From Pseudomonadota bacterium (GTDB lineage Bacteria; Pseudomonadota; Alphaproteobacteria; Sphingomonadales; Sphingomonadaceae): a stretch of DNA of 53,159 nt. The position numbers and the translations under genes are program-made. The stretch covers positions 137,694 to 190,852 of the forward strand of contig JAIUPN010000009.1 in NCBI GenBank assembly GCA_020160755.1. The letters are read 5' to 3'. This document shows positions 52,587 to 53,159 of the stretch, in pieces; position 1 is the stretch's first letter, and every line of letters starts with the position of its first letter. The notes under the pieces were generated by a model, which was not told the DNA's origin, did not search any database, and was given only the letters and a program-made list of their open reading frames with translations.

Positions 52587-53093
52587 ATGGGACAGGATCA
52601 CAGCCACGATCATGTCGCGGGCGCCAATGCCCGGATGCTCGGTTGGGCGCTGGCGATCACGGCGACCTTCCTCGTCGTCGAAGTGGCGGGCGGGCTGTAT
52701 TTCAACAGCCTCGCCCTCCTGTCCGACGCCGGTCACATGCTGACCGACGTTGCGGCGCTCGCCATCGCGTTGCTCGCGATCCGGCTCGGGACGAAGCCGC
52801 CCGACGAAAAGCGAAGCTTCGGCTATCGCCGGTCCGAGATACTGGCCGCGGCATTCAACGCGCTGATGCTGTTCGCCATCGCCATCTATATCTTCGTCGA
52901 GGCGATCGACCGGTTCCGCGATCCGCAGCCGATCCAGTCATGGGGCATGATGGCGGTCGCCGCCGTCGGCCTTGTCGTCAACCTCGTCGCCATGCGGATG
53001 CTCGCCGCGGGTAAGGAGGCGAGCTTCAACGTCAAGGGCGCCTATCTGGAGGTCTGGGCCGACATGATCGGGTCGGTCGGTGTGGACTTGTAA
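52587..53093 (+). pseudogene. czcD: Cation diffusion facilitator (CzcD-like), truncated
   Basis: This encodes the first four helices of a CDF zinc/cadmium exporter: His-rich start GQDHSHDHVAG, FLVVEVAGGLYFNSLALLSDAGHMLTD with the zinc-site D/H pair, and KGAYLEVWADMIGSVGV. After SVGV the frame reads Asp-Leu-stop, so the protein ends at 168 residues, where CDF proteins are about 300. The expected continuation (a second H/D metal motif is present, then helix 6 and the cytoplasmic domain) is missing. The break coincides with sequence resembling an insertion-sequence end, so the gene is probably inactivated. Confidence 0.85.
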
Positions 53094-53159
53094 CGGTTTT
53101 GTGCCGGTCACTTGAGAGTTTAAAACTCGTTCAAGGAGACCGACGAGATGATGAAGCAT
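53081..53159 (+). mobile_element. Left end of a probable insertion sequence (partial)
   Basis: From about 53081 (TGTGGACTTG, a TG-start end as in IS3-like elements) the sequence stops resembling czcD. It becomes relatively AT-rich and leads after about 50 nt to an AAGGAG ribosome binding site (53134-53139) and a new ATG. The right end and any target duplication lie outside the window, so the family is a guess. Confidence 0.5.
53148..53159 (+). CDS. Probable transposase ORF, first codons only
   Basis: ATG ATG AAG CAT starts 8 nt after AAGGAG and runs off the window. Only four codons (M-M-K-H) are visible. The transposase call comes from its place in the putative insertion sequence that interrupts czcD. 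Confidence 0.4.

Overview
The window reads as a chromosomal segment of a GC-rich alphaproteobacterium of the Sphingomonadales, most like Sphingopyxis or Sphingobium. That placement is inferred from the split glycine decarboxylase (gcvPA/gcvPB), several TonB-dependent receptors, the ABA4-like protein, and a class B3 metallo-beta-lactamase with an active-site glutamate, a type known to me from Sphingobium. No rRNA, CRISPR array or prophage is visible. There is one tRNA (Trp).

Layout. (1) 1-6.4 kb: glycine cleavage operon gcvT(partial)-gcvH-[glycosyltransferase-like gene]-gcvPA-gcvPB, followed by two small membrane proteins and a DUF938 methyltransferase. (2) 6.5-10.1 kb: an acyl-CoA synthetase, a structured terminator region that may be a small RNA, then a divergent LysR regulator / B3 metallo-beta-lactamase pair. 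(3) 10.2-16.7 kb: a TonB_C-repeat protein, then a locus with an orphan ParA ATPase and a ribbon-helix-helix-like partner between two SPOR-domain envelope proteins, then an OmpA-family protein. (4) 16.8-19.5 kb: GST, EamA transporter, tRNA-Trp, a Gdx-type SMR exporter and an orphan nuoA. The last two genes are each preceded by a copy of the same three-hairpin RNA element. (5) 19.5-30.3 kb: a chitin/GlcNAc utilisation block: nagE (EIICB), a fused EIIA-HPr-EI, nagA, nagB-II, a GntR regulator and a secreted GH20 hexosaminidase. (6) 30.3-36.4 kb: a cobalamin riboswitch followed by btuB-cobO-btuF-btuC-btuD and a 2OG dioxygenase-like gene. (7) 36.5-46.5 kb: a catabolic cluster (two thiolases, acyl-CoA ligase, carotenoid-oxygenase family enzyme, nitronate-monooxygenase family enzyme) divergent from a TonB receptor, with a double HxlR regulator. 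(8) 46.6-53.2 kb: a heavy-metal efflux operon (His-rich small protein, czcC, czcB, czcA) whose czcD is cut short by what looks like the left end of an insertion sequence.

Most operons are tightly packed, with many 4-nt ATGA/GTGA overlaps that imply translational coupling. The points most worth following are the duplicated RNA element before gdx and nuoA, the Glu-containing B3 lactamase with its LysR partner, the ParA/RHH/SPOR locus, and the carotenoid-oxygenase cluster with a thiolase that lacks one catalytic cysteine. All functions are read from sequence motifs; no database search was possible.
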